A DNA stretch of 64,000 bases from Antarctobacter albus. GTDB lineage: Bacteria > Pseudomonadota > Alphaproteobacteria > Rhodobacterales > Rhodobacteraceae. The position numbers and the translations under genes are program-made. The stretch is from NCBI RefSeq assembly GCF_900101505.1, contig NZ_FMZI01000008.1, positions 124,001 to 188,000 of the forward strand, read 5' to 3'. This document shows, piece after piece, positions 36,381 to 47,354 of the stretch. The first letter of the stretch is position 1, and every line of letters starts with the position of its first letter. The notes below the pieces were generated by a model. It had not been told where the DNA came from and made no database searches. It saw only the letters and a list, made by a program, of their open reading frames with translations.

Positions 36381-37910
36381 ATGAAACGCTACGCAACAGC
36401 CTCTGCGCTGGCCATCGTGGCTATGGCCGGACAGGCTTGGGCCGATGTCACGCCCCAGCAGGTCTGGGACGACTTCGAAGCATACATGTCCAACTTCGGC
36501 TACCAGATCACCGCCACAGAGACGATGGAAGGCTCGTCGCTGGTGATCTCGGACATGACGATGGTCGTCACCATCCCCGAAGAGGATGGCCTTGTCCGCG
36601 TGACCATGCCGCCGATGACCTTTGCCGAAGCCGGTGAAGGCAGCGTGTCCATCACCTACCCCGAGGTGGGCGAGGTCATGGTCTACTTCGTCGAAGACGA
36701 TGACGAGGTCGTCGGCGAAATCGTGCTGGAAATGACCCACACCGATCTCGAGATGCTGGTGTCAGGCAACCCCGGCGATCTGACTTACACCTACTCGGGC
36801 GAGCGTGTCGCGCTGGAACTGACCCGCGTCTTCGACCACGAGGACCAGGAAGAGTACGGCCGCGACGTCATCAGCGCCACGATGAGCATGGGCCCGCTGT
36901 CTGGCACCTCGCACATCATGAAGGACGAGGTGATGCGCAGCATCGAGCAGGACATGACGATGGGCGACCTGGCCATCGATGTCAGCTTTGACGAACCCGA
37001 TGGCGACGATGCCTTCATGTTCTCGATGGCCCTGGCCGGGCTCAGCAGCACCGGCACCACGCGCCTGCCGCTGGATCTGGACGTCGAGGACCCGACCTCG
37101 ATGTTCAAGAACGGTGGCATGGTCGACGCGGTGCTCAAGCACAACGGCGGCAAGACAGAGTTCAGCCTGAACGAAGGCGACGGCCCGACCAGCGGCATGT
37201 TCAGCTCTTCCGGTGGCGAGTTCGGCGTGGCCGTGTCGGAAACCGACCTGTCCTATCGCCTGTCGGCTGCGGATCAGACCGTTGCGATGTCCGGCCCGGA
37301 ACTGCCGTTGCCGATCAACGCCGCGCTGGGCGAGGCCGGTTTCTCGCTGGCCATGCCGCTGTCGCCCTCCGAAGAGCCGCGCCCCGCGTCGCTGTCGCTG
37401 ACCCTGGGCGGGTTCACGATGGACGATATGCTGTGGAACATCTTTGACCCGGGTGAGGTGCTGCCCCGCGATCCGGCCACCGTCGCCTTCAGCCTCGATG
37501 CGATGGTCACGCCCTTCATCAGCCTGCTGGACACGGATTCGATGGAAAAGCTGGGCATGACCGGCGGTATGCCGGGTGAACTGAACTCGCTGACGCTCAA
37601 CAGCCTCGTGGTCGATGCCGTGGGTGCGATGGTCAAGGGTTCGGGCGCTTTCACCTTCGACAACAGCGACTTGCAGACATTCGGCGGCGTGCCGCGTCCC
37701 GAGGGCAAGCTGGACGTGTCGATCGCGGGTGCAAACGGTCTTGTCGACAGCCTGATCTCGATGGGTCTCCTGCCCGAAGAGGACGCGATGGGCTTTCGCA
37801 TGATGATGTCGATGTTCACCGTGCCGGGCGAAGACCCCGACACCGCGACTTCGACCATCGAGATCAACGCCGAGGGCCACGTCCTGGCCAACGGTCAGCG
37901 CATCCAGTAA
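36381..37910 (+). CDS. DUF2125 family secreted protein
   Basis: 509 residues from the ATG at 36381 (AGGAGAG upstream), with a signal peptide (1-21, ending GQAWA). The remainder is acidic and methionine-rich, with many beta-strand-like stretches, consistent with the DUF2125 family of alphaproteobacteria. It is probably periplasmic; function unknown. It is a single-gene unit bounded by a strong terminator. Confidence 0.82.
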   Translation: MKRYATASALAIVAMAGQAWADVTPQQVWDDFEAYMSNFGYQITATETMEGSSLVISDMTMVVTIPEEDGLVRVTMPPMTFAEAGEGSVSITYPEVGEVMVYFVEDDDEVVGEIVLEMTHTDLEMLVSGNPGDLTYTYSGERVALELTRVFDHEDQEEYGRDVISATMSMGPLSGTSHIMKDEVMRSIEQDMTMGDLAIDVSFDEPDGDDAFMFSMALAGLSSTGTTRLPLDLDVEDPTSMFKNGGMVDAVLKHNGGKTEFSLNEGDGPTSGMFSSSGGEFGVAVSETDLSYRLSAADQTVAMSGPELPLPINAALGEAGFSLAMPLSPSEEPRPASLSLTLGGFTMDDMLWNIFDPGEVLPRDPATVAFSLDAMVTPFISLLDTDSMEKLGMTGGMPGELNSLTLNSLVVDAVGAMVKGSGAFTFDNSDLQTFGGVPRPEGKLDVSIAGANGLVDSLISMGLLPEEDAMGFRMMMSMFTVPGEDPDTATSTIEINAEGHVLANGQRIQ

Positions 37911-37931
37911 GCCGCCGCACCGGCGCAGACG

Positions 37932-37960
37932 AAAAGGGCGGGGACTTCCCCGCCCTTTTT
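37932..37960 (+). terminator. Strong Rho-independent terminator
   Basis: AAAAGGGCGGGG (37932-37943), loop ACTT, CCCCGCCCTTTT (37948-37959) followed by T. A perfect 12-bp stem; its A and T tails let it work in both directions between the DUF2125 gene and the convergent SDR gene. Confidence 0.92.
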
Positions 37961-37977
37961 ACGTTTGGTTGTCGTGC

Positions 37978-38730
37978 TCAGGCCCGCAGGGCCGGCAGGC
38001 CCACGCCCGTGGAATCGAACCCGCCATCCACTGCCACGATCTGCCCGCTGACATAGGATGCCTTTTCCGAGGCGAGAAAGACGATCACCTCGGCCAGTTC
38101 GCGCTCGCTGCCGTAACGGTTCAGCGGGATCGAGTCGTGGTAGGCCTGGATGATCTCGGGGCTGTGCACGGCAATCGACAGCTTTGTCTTGACCGGGCCC
38201 GGCGCCACACAGTTCACGCGAATGCCGAATTCACCCAGCTCGGCGGCGTGCTGCTTGGTCAGGTGGACGACCGCGGCCTTCGAAGTGCCATAGGCCACCC
38301 GCAGCGTCGAGGCGCGCAGCCCGCTGATCGAGGCGATGTTGACGATGGCCCCCTGAGTTTCCTTGAGGTAGGGCGCCACCGCCTGCGAACAGAGGAAAAC
38401 ACCGTCCAGGTTGGTTTCCATCACGCGCCGCCACATCTCGAAGTCGCAGTCCTCGATGGGGCCGAACTCGGCCACGCCGGCATTGTTGATCAGCGCGTCT
38501 ATGCGTCCCGCCCAGCCATGCGCTTCGCGCACCATCGCCGCCACGTCCTGCGGGTTCGACACGTCGCGTACCAGTGGCAGCACGTTCTTTCGCGTGGCGG
38601 TCTGTTTCAGCAACTCGTCCCCGTCGCGGTCCAGCATCGCCACCTGCCAGCCGTTCTCCAGGAAGAGGTCCGCCGTGGCCAGTCCGATGCCGCGCGCGGC
38701 GCCGGTGACGATTGCGCATTTCTTGTCCAT
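37978..38730 (-). CDS. Short-chain dehydrogenase/reductase (2)
   Basis: 250 residues. Cofactor motif TGAARGIGLATA (about 9-20), a negatively charged second strand end (LDRDGDE) favouring NAD, NNAG (about 87-90), Ser in NIASISG, Tyr-x3-Lys in AYGTSKAA, and the C-terminal SGQIVAVDGGFDS. It is a classical beta-oxoacyl reductase-like SDR with unknown substrate. It lies downstream of a ubiH-type gene on the same strand, 73 bases apart. Confidence 0.9.
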   Translation of the reverse strand: MDKKCAIVTGAARGIGLATADLFLENGWQVAMLDRDGDELLKQTATRKNVLPLVRDVSNPQDVAAMVREAHGWAGRIDALINNAGVAEFGPIEDCDFEMWRRVMETNLDGVFLCSQAVAPYLKETQGAIVNIASISGLRASTLRVAYGTSKAAVVHLTKQHAAELGEFGIRVNCVAPGPVKTKLSIAVHSPEIIQAYHDSIPLNRYGSERELAEVIVFLASEKASYVSGQIVAVDGGFDSTGVGLPALRA

Positions 38731-38803
38731 TGATGTCCTCCCGATCTTCTGCCGCGCACTCTAGGCAGCCCGCAGATCGGGGGGAAGCCCCGTCAGAAAC
38801 GTG

Positions 38804-40015
38804 TCAGGTCCGCATCAGGTCCGGCAGATCGCCGGTCAGACCGGCCGCCTCGCGGATAAAGCCGCGGCGCAGGCCCGGCGCCGCGTTGATCGCCGCCATG
38901 CCAATGTCGCGCGCGGCCCGCAATAGCGGGTTGTCGTTGGAAAACAGCCGGTTGAACAGGTCGGTGGAGGCAGCCAGCGTCGCCGTGTCGAACCGCCGCC
39001 ACTGCGTGTAGCGGTCCAGCACACCCGGCGCCGCGATGTCCTCGCCGCGCCTTGCCGCATGTGTGATCACATGTGCCAGAACCGCCACGTCGCGCAGCCC
39101 CGCGTTCAGGCCCTGGCCCGCGATCGGGTGCATCCTGTGCGCCGCGTCGCCCACCAGCGCCACCCTGTCCGCCACGAAGGCCCGCGCCAGTGACAGTGTC
39201 AGCGGATAGGTGAACCGCGCTCCGGCAAGGGAGATCTCGCCGAGGAAATCGCCGAACCGCGGGCGCAGCACCTGCAGGTAGTCCTCGTCGGGTAGCGCGT
39301 TGATCGCCTTGGCTCGCGCGTCGGTCTCGCTCCAGACGATGCTGGAGCGGTTGCCGGTCAGCGGCAGGATGGCCAGCGGTCCGGCGGGCAGGAACAACTG
39401 GTGTGCCACGCCGTGATGCGGTTCTTCGTGCGCAATGGCGCAGACCAGTGCGGTCTGGCCATAGCTCCAGCCCATGCGCCGGATACCCGCCCGGCGCGCG
39501 ACACCGCTTTTCTGCCCGTCCGCACCCACGATCAGGCGCCCGCGCAGCACCGTACCATCCGCCAGCGTGACCGCCGCGCCCTCGGGAGTCACCTCTTGCG
39601 CGGTGACAAGGCTTTCGGCGCGATGTTCGATCAGGTCCGAACCCGCCAGCGCGGCCAGCAGGGCGCGGCGCAGGTAACGGTCCTCGATCATGTAGCCCAT
39701 CGGGCCGTCCTCGATCTCGGCGCTGTCGAAATGCAGGCCAAGGAAGACGCCTGCATCGCCCACCCGCCCGTCCGAGACCTTGATCTCGTTCATCGGCTGG
39801 GCGTGATCGGCCAGCGCCCCCCAGATCCCCAGCCGGTCCAGCATCCGTTGCGACGACCGCGCCAGCGCGTATGAGCGGCCATCGAAATCCTCGGCCTCGC
39901 GCGTGTCCAGTGGCAGGGCATCCACCACGCAACTGCTCAGCCCGGCCTGCGCGGCGGCAAGGGCAAGGGCGGGGCCGTTCAAGCCGCCACCGACTATGAT
40001 CAGGTCATGTTCCAT
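38804..40015 (-). CDS. UbiH/UbiF-type FAD-dependent monooxygenase
   Basis: 403 residues from the ATG at 40015. FAD-binding GGGLNGPALA (about 9-18), the mid-motif LIVGADGQKSGVARR, and the third motif RVALVGDAAHRMHPIAGQGLN are all present. The enzyme family hydroxylates the ubiquinone ring; which position (UbiH, UbiF or UbiI) cannot be told from sequence alone. It is divergent from an amidase gene 84 bases away. Confidence 0.9.
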   Translation of the reverse strand: MEHDLIIVGGGLNGPALALAAAQAGLSSCVVDALPLDTREAEDFDGRSYALARSSQRMLDRLGIWGALADHAQPMNEIKVSDGRVGDAGVFLGLHFDSAEIEDGPMGYMIEDRYLRRALLAALAGSDLIEHRAESLVTAQEVTPEGAAVTLADGTVLRGRLIVGADGQKSGVARRAGIRRMGWSYGQTALVCAIAHEEPHHGVAHQLFLPAGPLAILPLTGNRSSIVWSETDARAKAINALPDEDYLQVLRPRFGDFLGEISLAGARFTYPLTLSLARAFVADRVALVGDAAHRMHPIAGQGLNAGLRDVAVLAHVITHAARRGEDIAAPGVLDRYTQWRRFDTATLAASTDLFNRLFSNDNPLLRAARDIGMAAINAAPGLRRGFIREAAGLTGDLPDLMRT

Positions 40016-40099
40016 GCGGCGCAATATGGACGTGCGCACGGGATTGTCCATGCGCCCGCCTGCCGCTACCGTCGCCGCGCGAGGACAGGGAAGACAAGA

Positions 40100-41428
40100 A
40101 TGACGAATTGGACAGAGATGAGTGCCGCGGACCTGGGACGCGGCATTGGCAGGAAAGAGATCGACCCGGTCGCGCTGACCGAGTATTTCCTGAATGAAAT
40201 CAACGCGCACCCCCTGCGTGACCGGATCTATGCCCGGCTGACCCCGGACCGCGCTCTGGCCGAGGCTGCCGCGGCGAAAACCCGCGCCGAGCTGGGCCTG
40301 CGGGTGCATCCGCTGGACGGCGTGCCGATCAGCTGGAAAGATCTCTATGACACTGCCGGCACGGTGACGGAAGCCGGTTCTGCCCTGTTGGCTGGGCGCA
40401 TCCCCGCCCGCGACGCCGAGGTGCTGCGGACCGCGACGCAGAACGGTCTTGTCTGCCTGGGCAAGACCCACCTGTCCGAACTGGCCTTTTCCGGCCTTGG
40501 TCTGAACCCGGTGACGGCCACCGCGCCCTGCGTGAACGATCCCGACGCGGTGGCGGGCGGATCGTCCTCTGGCGCCGCGGCCTCTGTCGCCTTTGGGCTG
40601 GCGCCGTCGAGCGTCGGGTCGGACACCGGTGGATCTGTCCGCCTGCCCGCCTGCTGGAATGACCTCGTGGGGCTCAAGACCACCTCGGGCCGGCTCAGCC
40701 TGAAGGGCGCGGTCTCGTTGATCGCCAGTTTCGACACGGTCGGCCCGCTGTGCCGCTCGGTCGAGGATGCGGCCCTGATGCTGTCGGCGCTCGAAGGCGC
40801 ACCTGCGCCTGATCTGCGCGGCACCAGCCTGAAGGGGCGCCGCTTTGCCGCGCTGCAGACCGTGGTGATGGACGACCTCGACCCGGCCCCGGCGCAGGCT
40901 TATGCCCTTGCGCTGGACAAGCTGCGCGCCGCCGGTGCCATCATCGAAGACCTGGATTTCCCCGAGATCATCACGCCGCATGAACAGTCGGCCATGCTCT
41001 ACACCTCCGAGGCCTGGGCCACCTGGCGCGACGAGATCACGGCCCAACCCGATGTCATGTTCGCCCCCATCCGCGAGCGATTCGAGGCAGGCGCCGCGCA
41101 TTCCGCCGCGGATTTCATCGCCGCATGGAAGACCGTGCACGCCATGCGCGCCCGCTGGGCCGAGGTGACGGCAGGTTATGATGCGGTGCTCTGTCCAACC
41201 GCGCCGAACCTGCCGGAAAAGGTCGAAACCCTGATGGAACTGGGCGAGACCTATGTGCAGGCCAACCTGCGTACCCTGCGCAACACGCGGATCGGCAACC
41301 TGATCGGCGGCGCCATCGTCACCCTGCCCACGGGCATCCCGTCCTGCGGCATCTCCTTGATGGGGACGCCGATGGGCGAACATCACCTGTTGCGGATCGC
41401 CAGCGCCGCCGAGGCCGCAATGGCCTGA
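40100..41428 (+). CDS. Amidase signature family hydrolase (GatA-like)
   Basis: 442 residues from the ATG at 40100. The Ser-cisSer-Lys triad is visible: Lys80 (PISWKDLYDTAG), the cis-Ser near 156 (AGGSSSGAAAS) and Ser179 (GSDTGGSVRLPA). The protein is a general amidase; there is no gatB or gatC beside it, so it is unlikely to be the tRNA amidotransferase subunit. It is divergent from the ubiH-type gene. Confidence 0.9.
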   Translation: MTNWTEMSAADLGRGIGRKEIDPVALTEYFLNEINAHPLRDRIYARLTPDRALAEAAAAKTRAELGLRVHPLDGVPISWKDLYDTAGTVTEAGSALLAGRIPARDAEVLRTATQNGLVCLGKTHLSELAFSGLGLNPVTATAPCVNDPDAVAGGSSSGAAASVAFGLAPSSVGSDTGGSVRLPACWNDLVGLKTTSGRLSLKGAVSLIASFDTVGPLCRSVEDAALMLSALEGAPAPDLRGTSLKGRRFAALQTVVMDDLDPAPAQAYALALDKLRAAGAIIEDLDFPEIITPHEQSAMLYTSEAWATWRDEITAQPDVMFAPIRERFEAGAAHSAADFIAAWKTVHAMRARWAEVTAGYDAVLCPTAPNLPEKVETLMELGETYVQANLRTLRNTRIGNLIGGAIVTLPTGIPSCGISLMGTPMGEHHLLRIASAAEAAMA

Positions 41429-41568
41429 GGATTTCGCGCCACTGCGACTTTGGCGCCACATCGCCCCCCTGCAGGTCCTTGATTCTGGACAGAACCCCCC
41501 GTTTTTCCGTATCCTGCGGACAAACGCGGGGCACGCGAATGATCCCGCTACTTATTGAGGCAGTCACG

Positions 41569-42747
41569 ATGTTCCCCGAGCGGTTTTCGAACCTACCGGC
41601 CTATGCGTTCCCGCGCCTGCGCGCGCTGCTGGATCACCATGATCCGGGCGGTCCCGTGCTGCACATGTCCATCGGAGAGCCAAAACACCCGTTTCCGGCC
41701 TGGATCTCCGAGATCATCGCGCGCCACGTCGCCGATTTCGGGCGTTACCCGCCGAACGAGGGCACGGCAGAGCTGCGCGCGGCCATCTCGAACTGGCTGA
41801 ACCGGCGCTATGGCGTGACGATGGACCCGGCGACCCAGGTCATGAACCTGAACGGCACGCGCGAGGGGCTGTACAACATCGGCATGGCGCTCTGCCCCGA
41901 GCAGAAGAGGGGGCAGCGCCCGGCGGTGCTGATGCCCAACCCGTTCTACCAAGTCTACATGATCTCGGCGATTTCCGTGGGGGCAGAGCCAGTCTTTACC
42001 CCCGCCACCGCCGAGACCGGCCACCTGCCGGACTACGCGGGCCTGCCGCCCGAGGTGCTGGACCGAACCGCGCTCTGCTACATCTGTTCGCCCGCCAACC
42101 CGCAAGGCGTCATGGCGGACGAGGCCTATTGGCGCGAGTTGATTGGCCTGGCCGAAAAACACGACTTTCAGATCGTGGCCGATGAATGCTACGCCGAGCT
42201 TTACCACGACACGCCGCCTACCGGCGCGCTCGAGGTGGCGGCGGCGATGGGCGCGCATCCCGAACGGGTGTTGTCGCTGCATTCGCTGTCGAAACGTTCC
42301 AACCTGCCGGGGCTGCGCTCGGGCTTCGTGGCCGGCGGCCCCGAAAGCATCGCGCGCCTGCGCCAGCTGCGTGCCTATTCCGGCGCTCCGGTGCCGCTGC
42401 CGCTGCAACATGTGTCAGAGGCGCTGTGGACGGATGAGGCGCATGTGCGCGAGAACCGCGTGCTCTGGGCGCAGAAATACGCCCTGGCGGACGAGATCCT
42501 GGGCAATGTCCCGGGCTACATGTCCCCGCAGGCGGGCATGTTCGTCTGGCTGCCGGTCAAGGATGGCGAGGCCGCGACGTTCAAACTGTGGACGGAAACC
42601 GGTGTCCGGGTACTGCCCGGCGCCTACCTGTCGCGCGACACGGCGGATGGAAACCCGGGGCAGGGGTACATCCGCGCGGCGCTTGTCGCGCCCCAGGACG
42701 AGACAAGGGATGGGCTGACCCGGATCCGGGACTGCCTGTTCACATAA
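41569..42747 (+). CDS. Class I/II aminotransferase, DapC-like
   Basis: 392 residues from the ATG at 41569 ([18 protein letters not shown]); an upstream start at 41479 adds an unsupported tail. PLP-fold markers: [31 protein letters not shown], and the Schiff-base Lys in [17 protein letters not shown]. The N-terminus and the Lys region match succinyldiaminopimelate aminotransferase, so a role in lysine/peptidoglycan precursor synthesis is likely but not proven. It precedes ftsK by 22 bases. Confidence 0.88.
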   Translation: MFPERFSNLPAYAFPRLRALLDHHDPGGPVLHMSIGEPKHPFPAWISEIIARHVADFGRYPPNEGTAELRAAISNWLNRRYGVTMDPATQVMNLNGTREGLYNIGMALCPEQKRGQRPAVLMPNPFYQVYMISAISVGAEPVFTPATAETGHLPDYAGLPPEVLDRTALCYICSPANPQGVMADEAYWRELIGLAEKHDFQIVADECYAELYHDTPPTGALEVAAAMGAHPERVLSLHSLSKRSNLPGLRSGFVAGGPESIARLRQLRAYSGAPVPLPLQHVSEALWTDEAHVRENRVLWAQKYALADEILGNVPGYMSPQAGMFVWLPVKDGEAATFKLWTETGVRVLPGAYLSRDTADGNPGQGYIRAALVAPQDETRDGLTRIRDCLFT

Positions 42748-42769
42748 TAAAGAAAAAGACGAGGCGAAG

Positions 42770-45700
42770 ATGGCATCTTTCCAGGCAAGGGGGCGTGATC
42801 CCCTGTTCGACACCAATACCGCCGCGACGCTGGAAAAGCGGGGTCGCGAGCTGATCGGGCTGGCGCTGGTCGCGCTGGGGCTGATGGTGGCGGCCATGAT
42901 CGCCTCGTATACGCCGGATGATCCCTCGTGGCTTTCGGCCACCGATGCGCCGGTGCAGAACTGGATGGGACGCCTTGGGGCCTATGTCGCTGCGCCGCTG
43001 TTCATGATCATTGGCCTGGGGGCCTGGGCGCTGGCCGCCGTTTTCCTGGCCTGGGGTGTCCGCCTGGCCCTGCACCAGGGCAATGGCCGCGCCTTTTCCT
43101 GCCTGATCTTCTCGCCCATCTGGGTGGCGCTTTGTGCGGTCTATGCCTCGGGCCTGCACGAGTCCGCCGGATGGACGCATCATTTTGGCCTTGGCGGTCT
43201 GTTCGGTGACATGATGATGGGTTCGGCCCTCAACGTGCTGCCCTTTGCCCCGGGCACGGGACTGAAGATCATGCAGCTGGGGCTGGGCGCGGGCATCCTT
43301 GCGCTGGGCGCCTTCGTGCTGGGCTTTACCCGTGAGGAATTGAAATCGCTGGGCCGCTTCCTTCTGGTCAGTGTGGTCATGACCTACGCCACGCTGGTGC
43401 GCCTGATGGGCCGCGGGGCCAACGGTACCATGACCGTGGCACAGCGGATGCAGGCCGCCAGTGCCGAACGTCGCGCCGCCCGGGCCGAGCGGCGCGCCGC
43501 CGCCGCCGAAGCCGCACAAGAGGCCGATCTTGTTGCCAGCGCCGAACCGGCGCCTGCCGCCGTGCCCTCTGCCTCGCGCGTGCTGCGCGCCGACATGGGC
43601 GTGCCGCCGTCGCCCGAGGCCGGGTTCTACGACCCCGACGAGGACATCCTGGAAGAGGCGCCCATGCCGCAGCCCGAGAAACAGGGCTTTCTGTCGCGCA
43701 TGATCCGCCGGGCGGACCCTGATCCGCTGCCCGAACCCGAGCTGGTCGAGGAACTGATCGACCATGACGTCGATGTCCCTGGAGAGGACCGCATCCGGGC
43801 CAAGATCGCCCGTGCGGTGAAATCCCGCAGCACGGTGCTGCCGGGCCGTCAGACGCCGGGCATCATGGCCGACAAGCCGCTGACCAAGGGACGCGGATAC
43901 GGCCCGCAGCCCATCGTCTTCCGCGACACGCCGCGCCAGCCCGCGCTGCCGCCGGAACCGCCGCTGACCGCGGCGGACCGCCCTCTGCCGCCCGAGCCGC
44001 GCCTGACCGCCGCTGATCCGGTCCCCGCGCCTGCCGCTGCGCCGGCCCCCCGGACCGCACCAAGTGCCGAGGAGGTTTCCGAACCGGCGCCGCGCGTCCT
44101 GCCCCGTGCCCCTGCCGCGGAACCCGAGGTCGATGCCGAACTCTACTCTGACCTCAGCGATTTCGACGACTATGGCGACCAGAATGGCTTTGACGACGAC
44201 TACGCCGACGAAGCCGAGGTGCTGAGCGACGACTACCAGCCCGAGCCTGCCCCGCAGTCTGCACCGCAACCGCGCGCCGCCGTGCCGCTGCCGGAACCCA
44301 AGAAGGTTGTTCAACAGCCGGTGCGCAAGCCCGTGCAGCCCTCGAAACGCGCCCAAGCAGAGGCCCAGCCCCAGCTGCGTTTCGACGATGATGGGCCGGA
44401 ATACGAATTGCCGCCGCTCTCGCTGCTCATGTCTCCGGACAAGATCGAGCGTCACGTCCTCTCCGACGAGGCGCTCGAGGAAAACGCACGGATGCTGGAA
44501 ACCGTGCTGGACGACTACGGCGTCAAGGGCGAGATCGTCAGCGTCCGCCCCGGCCCGGTTGTCACCATGTACGAACTTGAACCCGCGCCGGGTCTCAAGG
44601 CCAGCCGCGTCATCGGCCTTGCCGACGACATCGCGCGTTCCATGTCGGCCCTCTCTGCCCGCGTCTCGACCGTGCCGGGGCGCAGCGTGATCGGGATCGA
44701 ACTGCCCAACGACAACCGCGAGATGGTTTCCTTCCGCGAGATCCTGGCGGGCCGCGACTATGGCGACGGCAAGCACAAGCTGCCGCTGGCGCTGGGCAAG
44801 AACATCGGTGGCGAGCCTCTGGTGGCGAACCTGGCCAAGATGCCTCACCTGCTGATCGCGGGGACCACCGGTTCCGGTAAGTCCGTCGCCATCAACACCA
44901 TGATCCTGTCGCTGCTTTACAAGCTGACGCCCGAGGACCTGCGGCTGGTGATGATCGACCCCAAGATGCTGGAACTCAGCGTCTATGACGGCATCCCGCA
45001 CCTTCTGTCCCCGGTCGTGACCGATCCGAAAAAGGCGGTCGTGGCCCTGAAATGGGTCGTGGGCGAGATGGAAGATCGTTACCGCAAGATGTCCAAGATG
45101 GGCGTCCGCAACATCGACGGCTACAACAGCCGCGTCGAGGACGCGCTGGGCAAGGGCGAGATGTTCAGCCGCACGGTCCAGACCGGCTTTGACGACGACA
45201 CCGGCGAACCCGTCTTCGAGACCGAGGAATTCGAACCGAAGAAAATGCCCTATATCGTCGTCATCGTCGACGAGATGGCCGACCTGATGATGGTCGCGGG
45301 GAAAGAGATCGAGGCCTGCATCCAGCGTCTGGCGCAGATGGCGCGAGCCTCGGGCATCCACCTCATCATGGCCACGCAGCGGCCCTCGGTCGATGTCATC
45401 ACCGGCACGATCAAGGCGAACTTCCCCACCCGGATCTCTTTCCAGGTGACCTCCAAGATCGACAGCCGGACAATCCTTGGCGAAATGGGGGCCGAACAGC
45501 TGCTGGGCATGGGCGACATGCTCTACATGGCGGGGGGCGCCAAGATCACCCGCTGCCACGGGCCGTTCGTGTCCGATGAAGAGGTCGAGGAAATCGTCAA
45601 CCACCTCAAGGCCTTCGGCCCGCCGGAATATGTGGGGGGCGTCGTCTCGGGCCCCGACGAGGAAAAGGCCGACAACATCGACGCGGTGCTGGGTCTGAAC

Positions 45701-45916
45701 ACCGGCGGGAACACCGGTGGCGAGGATGCGTTGTATGATCAGGCCGTGGCCATCGTCATAAAGGACCGCAAGTGCTCGACCTCGTACATCCAGCGCAAGC
45801 TGGGCATCGGTTACAACAAGGCCGCGCGCCTGGTCGAGCAGATGGAGGACGAGGGTGTCGTCAGCCCCGCCAACCATGTCGGCAAGCGCGAGATCCTGGT
45901 GCCGGAACAGGCCTGA
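42770..45916 (+). CDS. ftsK: DNA translocase FtsK
   Basis: 1048 residues. The N-terminus has four membrane segments (about 20-200) that anchor it to the division septum. Then comes a long Pro/Glu/Ala-rich linker (about 215-540), followed by the motor: alpha domain ([19 protein letters not shown] region), Walker [13 protein letters not shown] (about 699-710), Walker [12 protein letters not shown] and the [12 protein letters not shown] segment. The C-terminal gamma winged helix (about 980-1040, [20 protein letters not shown]) reads KOPS sites. It moves chromosome ends toward dif during division. A 1090-residue antisense frame in the same place is an artefact of codon bias. Confidence 0.97.
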   Translation: MASFQARGRDPLFDTNTAATLEKRGRELIGLALVALGLMVAAMIASYTPDDPSWLSATDAPVQNWMGRLGAYVAAPLFMIIGLGAWALAAVFLAWGVRLALHQGNGRAFSCLIFSPIWVALCAVYASGLHESAGWTHHFGLGGLFGDMMMGSALNVLPFAPGTGLKIMQLGLGAGILALGAFVLGFTREELKSLGRFLLVSVVMTYATLVRLMGRGANGTMTVAQRMQAASAERRAARAERRAAAAEAAQEADLVASAEPAPAAVPSASRVLRADMGVPPSPEAGFYDPDEDILEEAPMPQPEKQGFLSRMIRRADPDPLPEPELVEELIDHDVDVPGEDRIRAKIARAVKSRSTVLPGRQTPGIMADKPLTKGRGYGPQPIVFRDTPRQPALPPEPPLTAADRPLPPEPRLTAADPVPAPAAAPAPRTAPSAEEVSEPAPRVLPRAPAAEPEVDAELYSDLSDFDDYGDQNGFDDDYADEAEVLSDDYQPEPAPQSAPQPRAAVPLPEPKKVVQQPVRKPVQPSKRAQAEAQPQLRFDDDGPEYELPPLSLLMSPDKIERHVLSDEALEENARMLETVLDDYGVKGEIVSVRPGPVVTMYELEPAPGLKASRVIGLADDIARSMSALSARVSTVPGRSVIGIELPNDNREMVSFREILAGRDYGDGKHKLPLALGKNIGGEPLVANLAKMPHLLIAGTTGSGKSVAINTMILSLLYKLTPEDLRLVMIDPKMLELSVYDGIPHLLSPVVTDPKKAVVALKWVVGEMEDRYRKMSKMGVRNIDGYNSRVEDALGKGEMFSRTVQTGFDDDTGEPVFETEEFEPKKMPYIVVIVDEMADLMMVAGKEIEACIQRLAQMARASGIHLIMATQRPSVDVITGTIKANFPTRISFQVTSKIDSRTILGEMGAEQLLGMGDMLYMAGGAKITRCHGPFVSDEEVEEIVNHLKAFGPPEYVGGVVSGPDEEKADNIDAVLGLNTGGNTGGEDALYDQAVAIVIKDRKCSTSYIQRKLGIGYNKAARLVEQMEDEGVVSPANHVGKREILVPEQA

Positions 45917-45930
45917 GACCGGGGCAGGGA

Positions 45931-45995
45931 GGGGGCGCGGCCCCCTCTGCGCCTGCGGCGCATTCACACCCGGAGTATTTTTGCAGAGAAGAAGC
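45931..45995 (+). repeat. Intergenic GC hairpin + GGTATTT-like element, copy D
   Basis: GGGGGC-GCG-GCCCCC hairpin (45931-45945), then ACCCGGAGTATTTTTGC and GAGAAGAAGC (45968-45995). It begins 15 bases after the ftsK stop, in the same orientation as ftsK and lolA. Confidence 0.68.
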
Positions 45996-46118
45996 ATGGG
46001 GTGCGAGGGCATTGAAGGGGCGGCTTTCCGCCCCGATATTGACCTGCAAGAGGCCTGCTATCGCATAGCGCAGCGCGATGTGCCATGTCAGCGGGCATTC
46101 CGAGCAGGAAGGAAACAC

Positions 46119-46721
46119 ATGATCCGCAGAGCTTTCACCGCAGGTCTCATTGCCCTTGGCACGCTTGCGGCGCTGCCCGCCAGCGCCCAGCAACTGTCGC
46201 TGAACGAGATCTCGCGCTACCTGAACTCGATCACCTCGGCCACGGGCACTTTCACCCAGATCAACTCCGACGGCACGATCTCGACCGGCGAAATCGCGAT
46301 CAAGCGGCCGGGCAAGGTGCGTTTCGATTACAACCCGCCAGAGCGGGCGCTGGTCATGGCAAGCGCCGGGGCCGTCTATATCCTTGACCGCAAGCTGGGC
46401 GCCCGACCGGACACCTATCCGCTGCGGCAGACGCCGCTGTCGATCATCCTTGCGCGCCAGGTGGACCTGAGCCGCGCCGGCATGGTCGTCGGGCATGGGT
46501 TTGATGGCACGGCGACCACCGTCACCGCGCAGGACCCTGACAACCCGGATTATGGCACAATCCAGCTGAAGTTCACTGGCGCACCGGTTGAGTTGCGGCA
46601 ATGGATCATCACGGACCGAAACGGTAGCCAGACCACGGTGATCCTGGGCGGGCTGGAACAGGCAAACCTGTCCAACAGCGTCTTCTCGATTGAAAGCGAA
46701 CTGTCCAAGCTCAAGCGCTGA
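46119..46721 (+). CDS. lolA: Outer-membrane lipoprotein carrier LolA
   Basis: 200 residues from the ATG at 46119 (AGGAAGGAAA upstream), with a signal peptide (1-23, ending PASA). Typical LolA features are the TGTFTQINSDGTISTGEIAIKRPGKVRFDYNPP region (here only parts of the conserved run are quoted), the VYILDRKLG strand and the RNGSQTTVILGGLE segment near the C-terminus. It ferries lipoproteins from LolCDE across the periplasm. Its usual partner ftsK precedes it. Confidence 0.94.
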   Translation: MIRRAFTAGLIALGTLAALPASAQQLSLNEISRYLNSITSATGTFTQINSDGTISTGEIAIKRPGKVRFDYNPPERALVMASAGAVYILDRKLGARPDTYPLRQTPLSIILARQVDLSRAGMVVGHGFDGTATTVTAQDPDNPDYGTIQLKFTGAPVELRQWIITDRNGSQTTVILGGLEQANLSNSVFSIESELSKLKR

Positions 46722-46760
46722 GGGTGTGGCGCGGTCCCATCCCGGGGCCGCGCGTTTTCC

Positions 46761-47354
46761 TTACCGTGCGGCGCGGCAATTCCTGAGTTGCCGCTCGTAG
46801 AGCACCGCCCGTTCGCCCACCTGTGTCGACACCCGCAGCAGCCAGGACTTGGCATTGTAGCTGCCTCGGCGATAGCCCGTGCGACCCTCGTGGTAGGCAA
46901 GGTAATGGCGCCGCGCGTCCGACTTCGGAATGCCCAGCTCCTTGTGCGACAGATCCATGTACCAGCCCATGAAATCGGTTGCGTCGCGGATGTTGTCTCG
47001 GCGCGCACCGCGCCGGCCCGCGTCGGCCAGGTATTCGTCCCAGGTGCCGTCCAGCGCCTGACTGTACCCGAAGGCCGAGCTTTGACGCCCGATCGGGATC
47101 ACGCCGAGGCTGTACCGGAAGGGGGTTCGCGCATCGCTGTCGAACTTGCTCTCCTGGTAGATCGTTGCCATCTGAACGTGCACGGGAACACCCCAGCGCC
47201 GTTCGGCACTGCGGAAGGCACGGTAATATCCGGGACGCTGTTCGAGAATCGAACAGGCGTTGTCCAGGTTGCGCGGAGACGTACCAGACCCGCCGCCACC
47301 CCCACAGGAGGCCGCAAGAAGCACGATCACCAAGGCGCGAAGGACTCTGCTCAT
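46761..47354 (-). CDS. Lytic transglycosylase-like lipoprotein
   Basis: 197 residues from the ATG at 47354. A short hydrophobic signal ends in LLAASC, a lipobox-like site giving an N-terminal lipid-modified Cys followed by glycines. The body has SLT/EMTA-like features: ATIYQESKFDSDAR with the probable catalytic Glu, SAFGYSQALDGTWDEY, and the HEGRTGYRRGSYNAKSWL region. It should cut peptidoglycan from the outer or inner membrane face. Convergent with lolA. Confidence 0.83.
   Translation of the reverse strand: MSRVLRALVIVLLAASCGGGGGSGTSPRNLDNACSILEQRPGYYRAFRSAERRWGVPVHVQMATIYQESKFDSDARTPFRYSLGVIPIGRQSSAFGYSQALDGTWDEYLADAGRRGARRDNIRDATDFMGWYMDLSHKELGIPKSDARRHYLAYHEGRTGYRRGSYNAKSWLLRVSTQVGERAVLYERQLRNCRAAR

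Noticed and set aside
35472-36740. Longer start for the first SDR (to 36740)
   Set aside because: The extra part is antisense to the DUF2125 gene and has no SDR features; 36227 has a ribosome site and the normal N-terminus.
38804-41461. 885-residue minus frame that would fuse ubiH to upstream sequence
   Set aside because: The upstream half is antisense to the amidase gene; the monooxygenase begins at 40015 with its FAD motif.
42740-46012. 1090-residue open frame on the minus strand
   Set aside because: It is the exact antisense of ftsK; long antisense frames are common at this G+C, and the His/Asp/Val/Gly-rich product has no domain sense.
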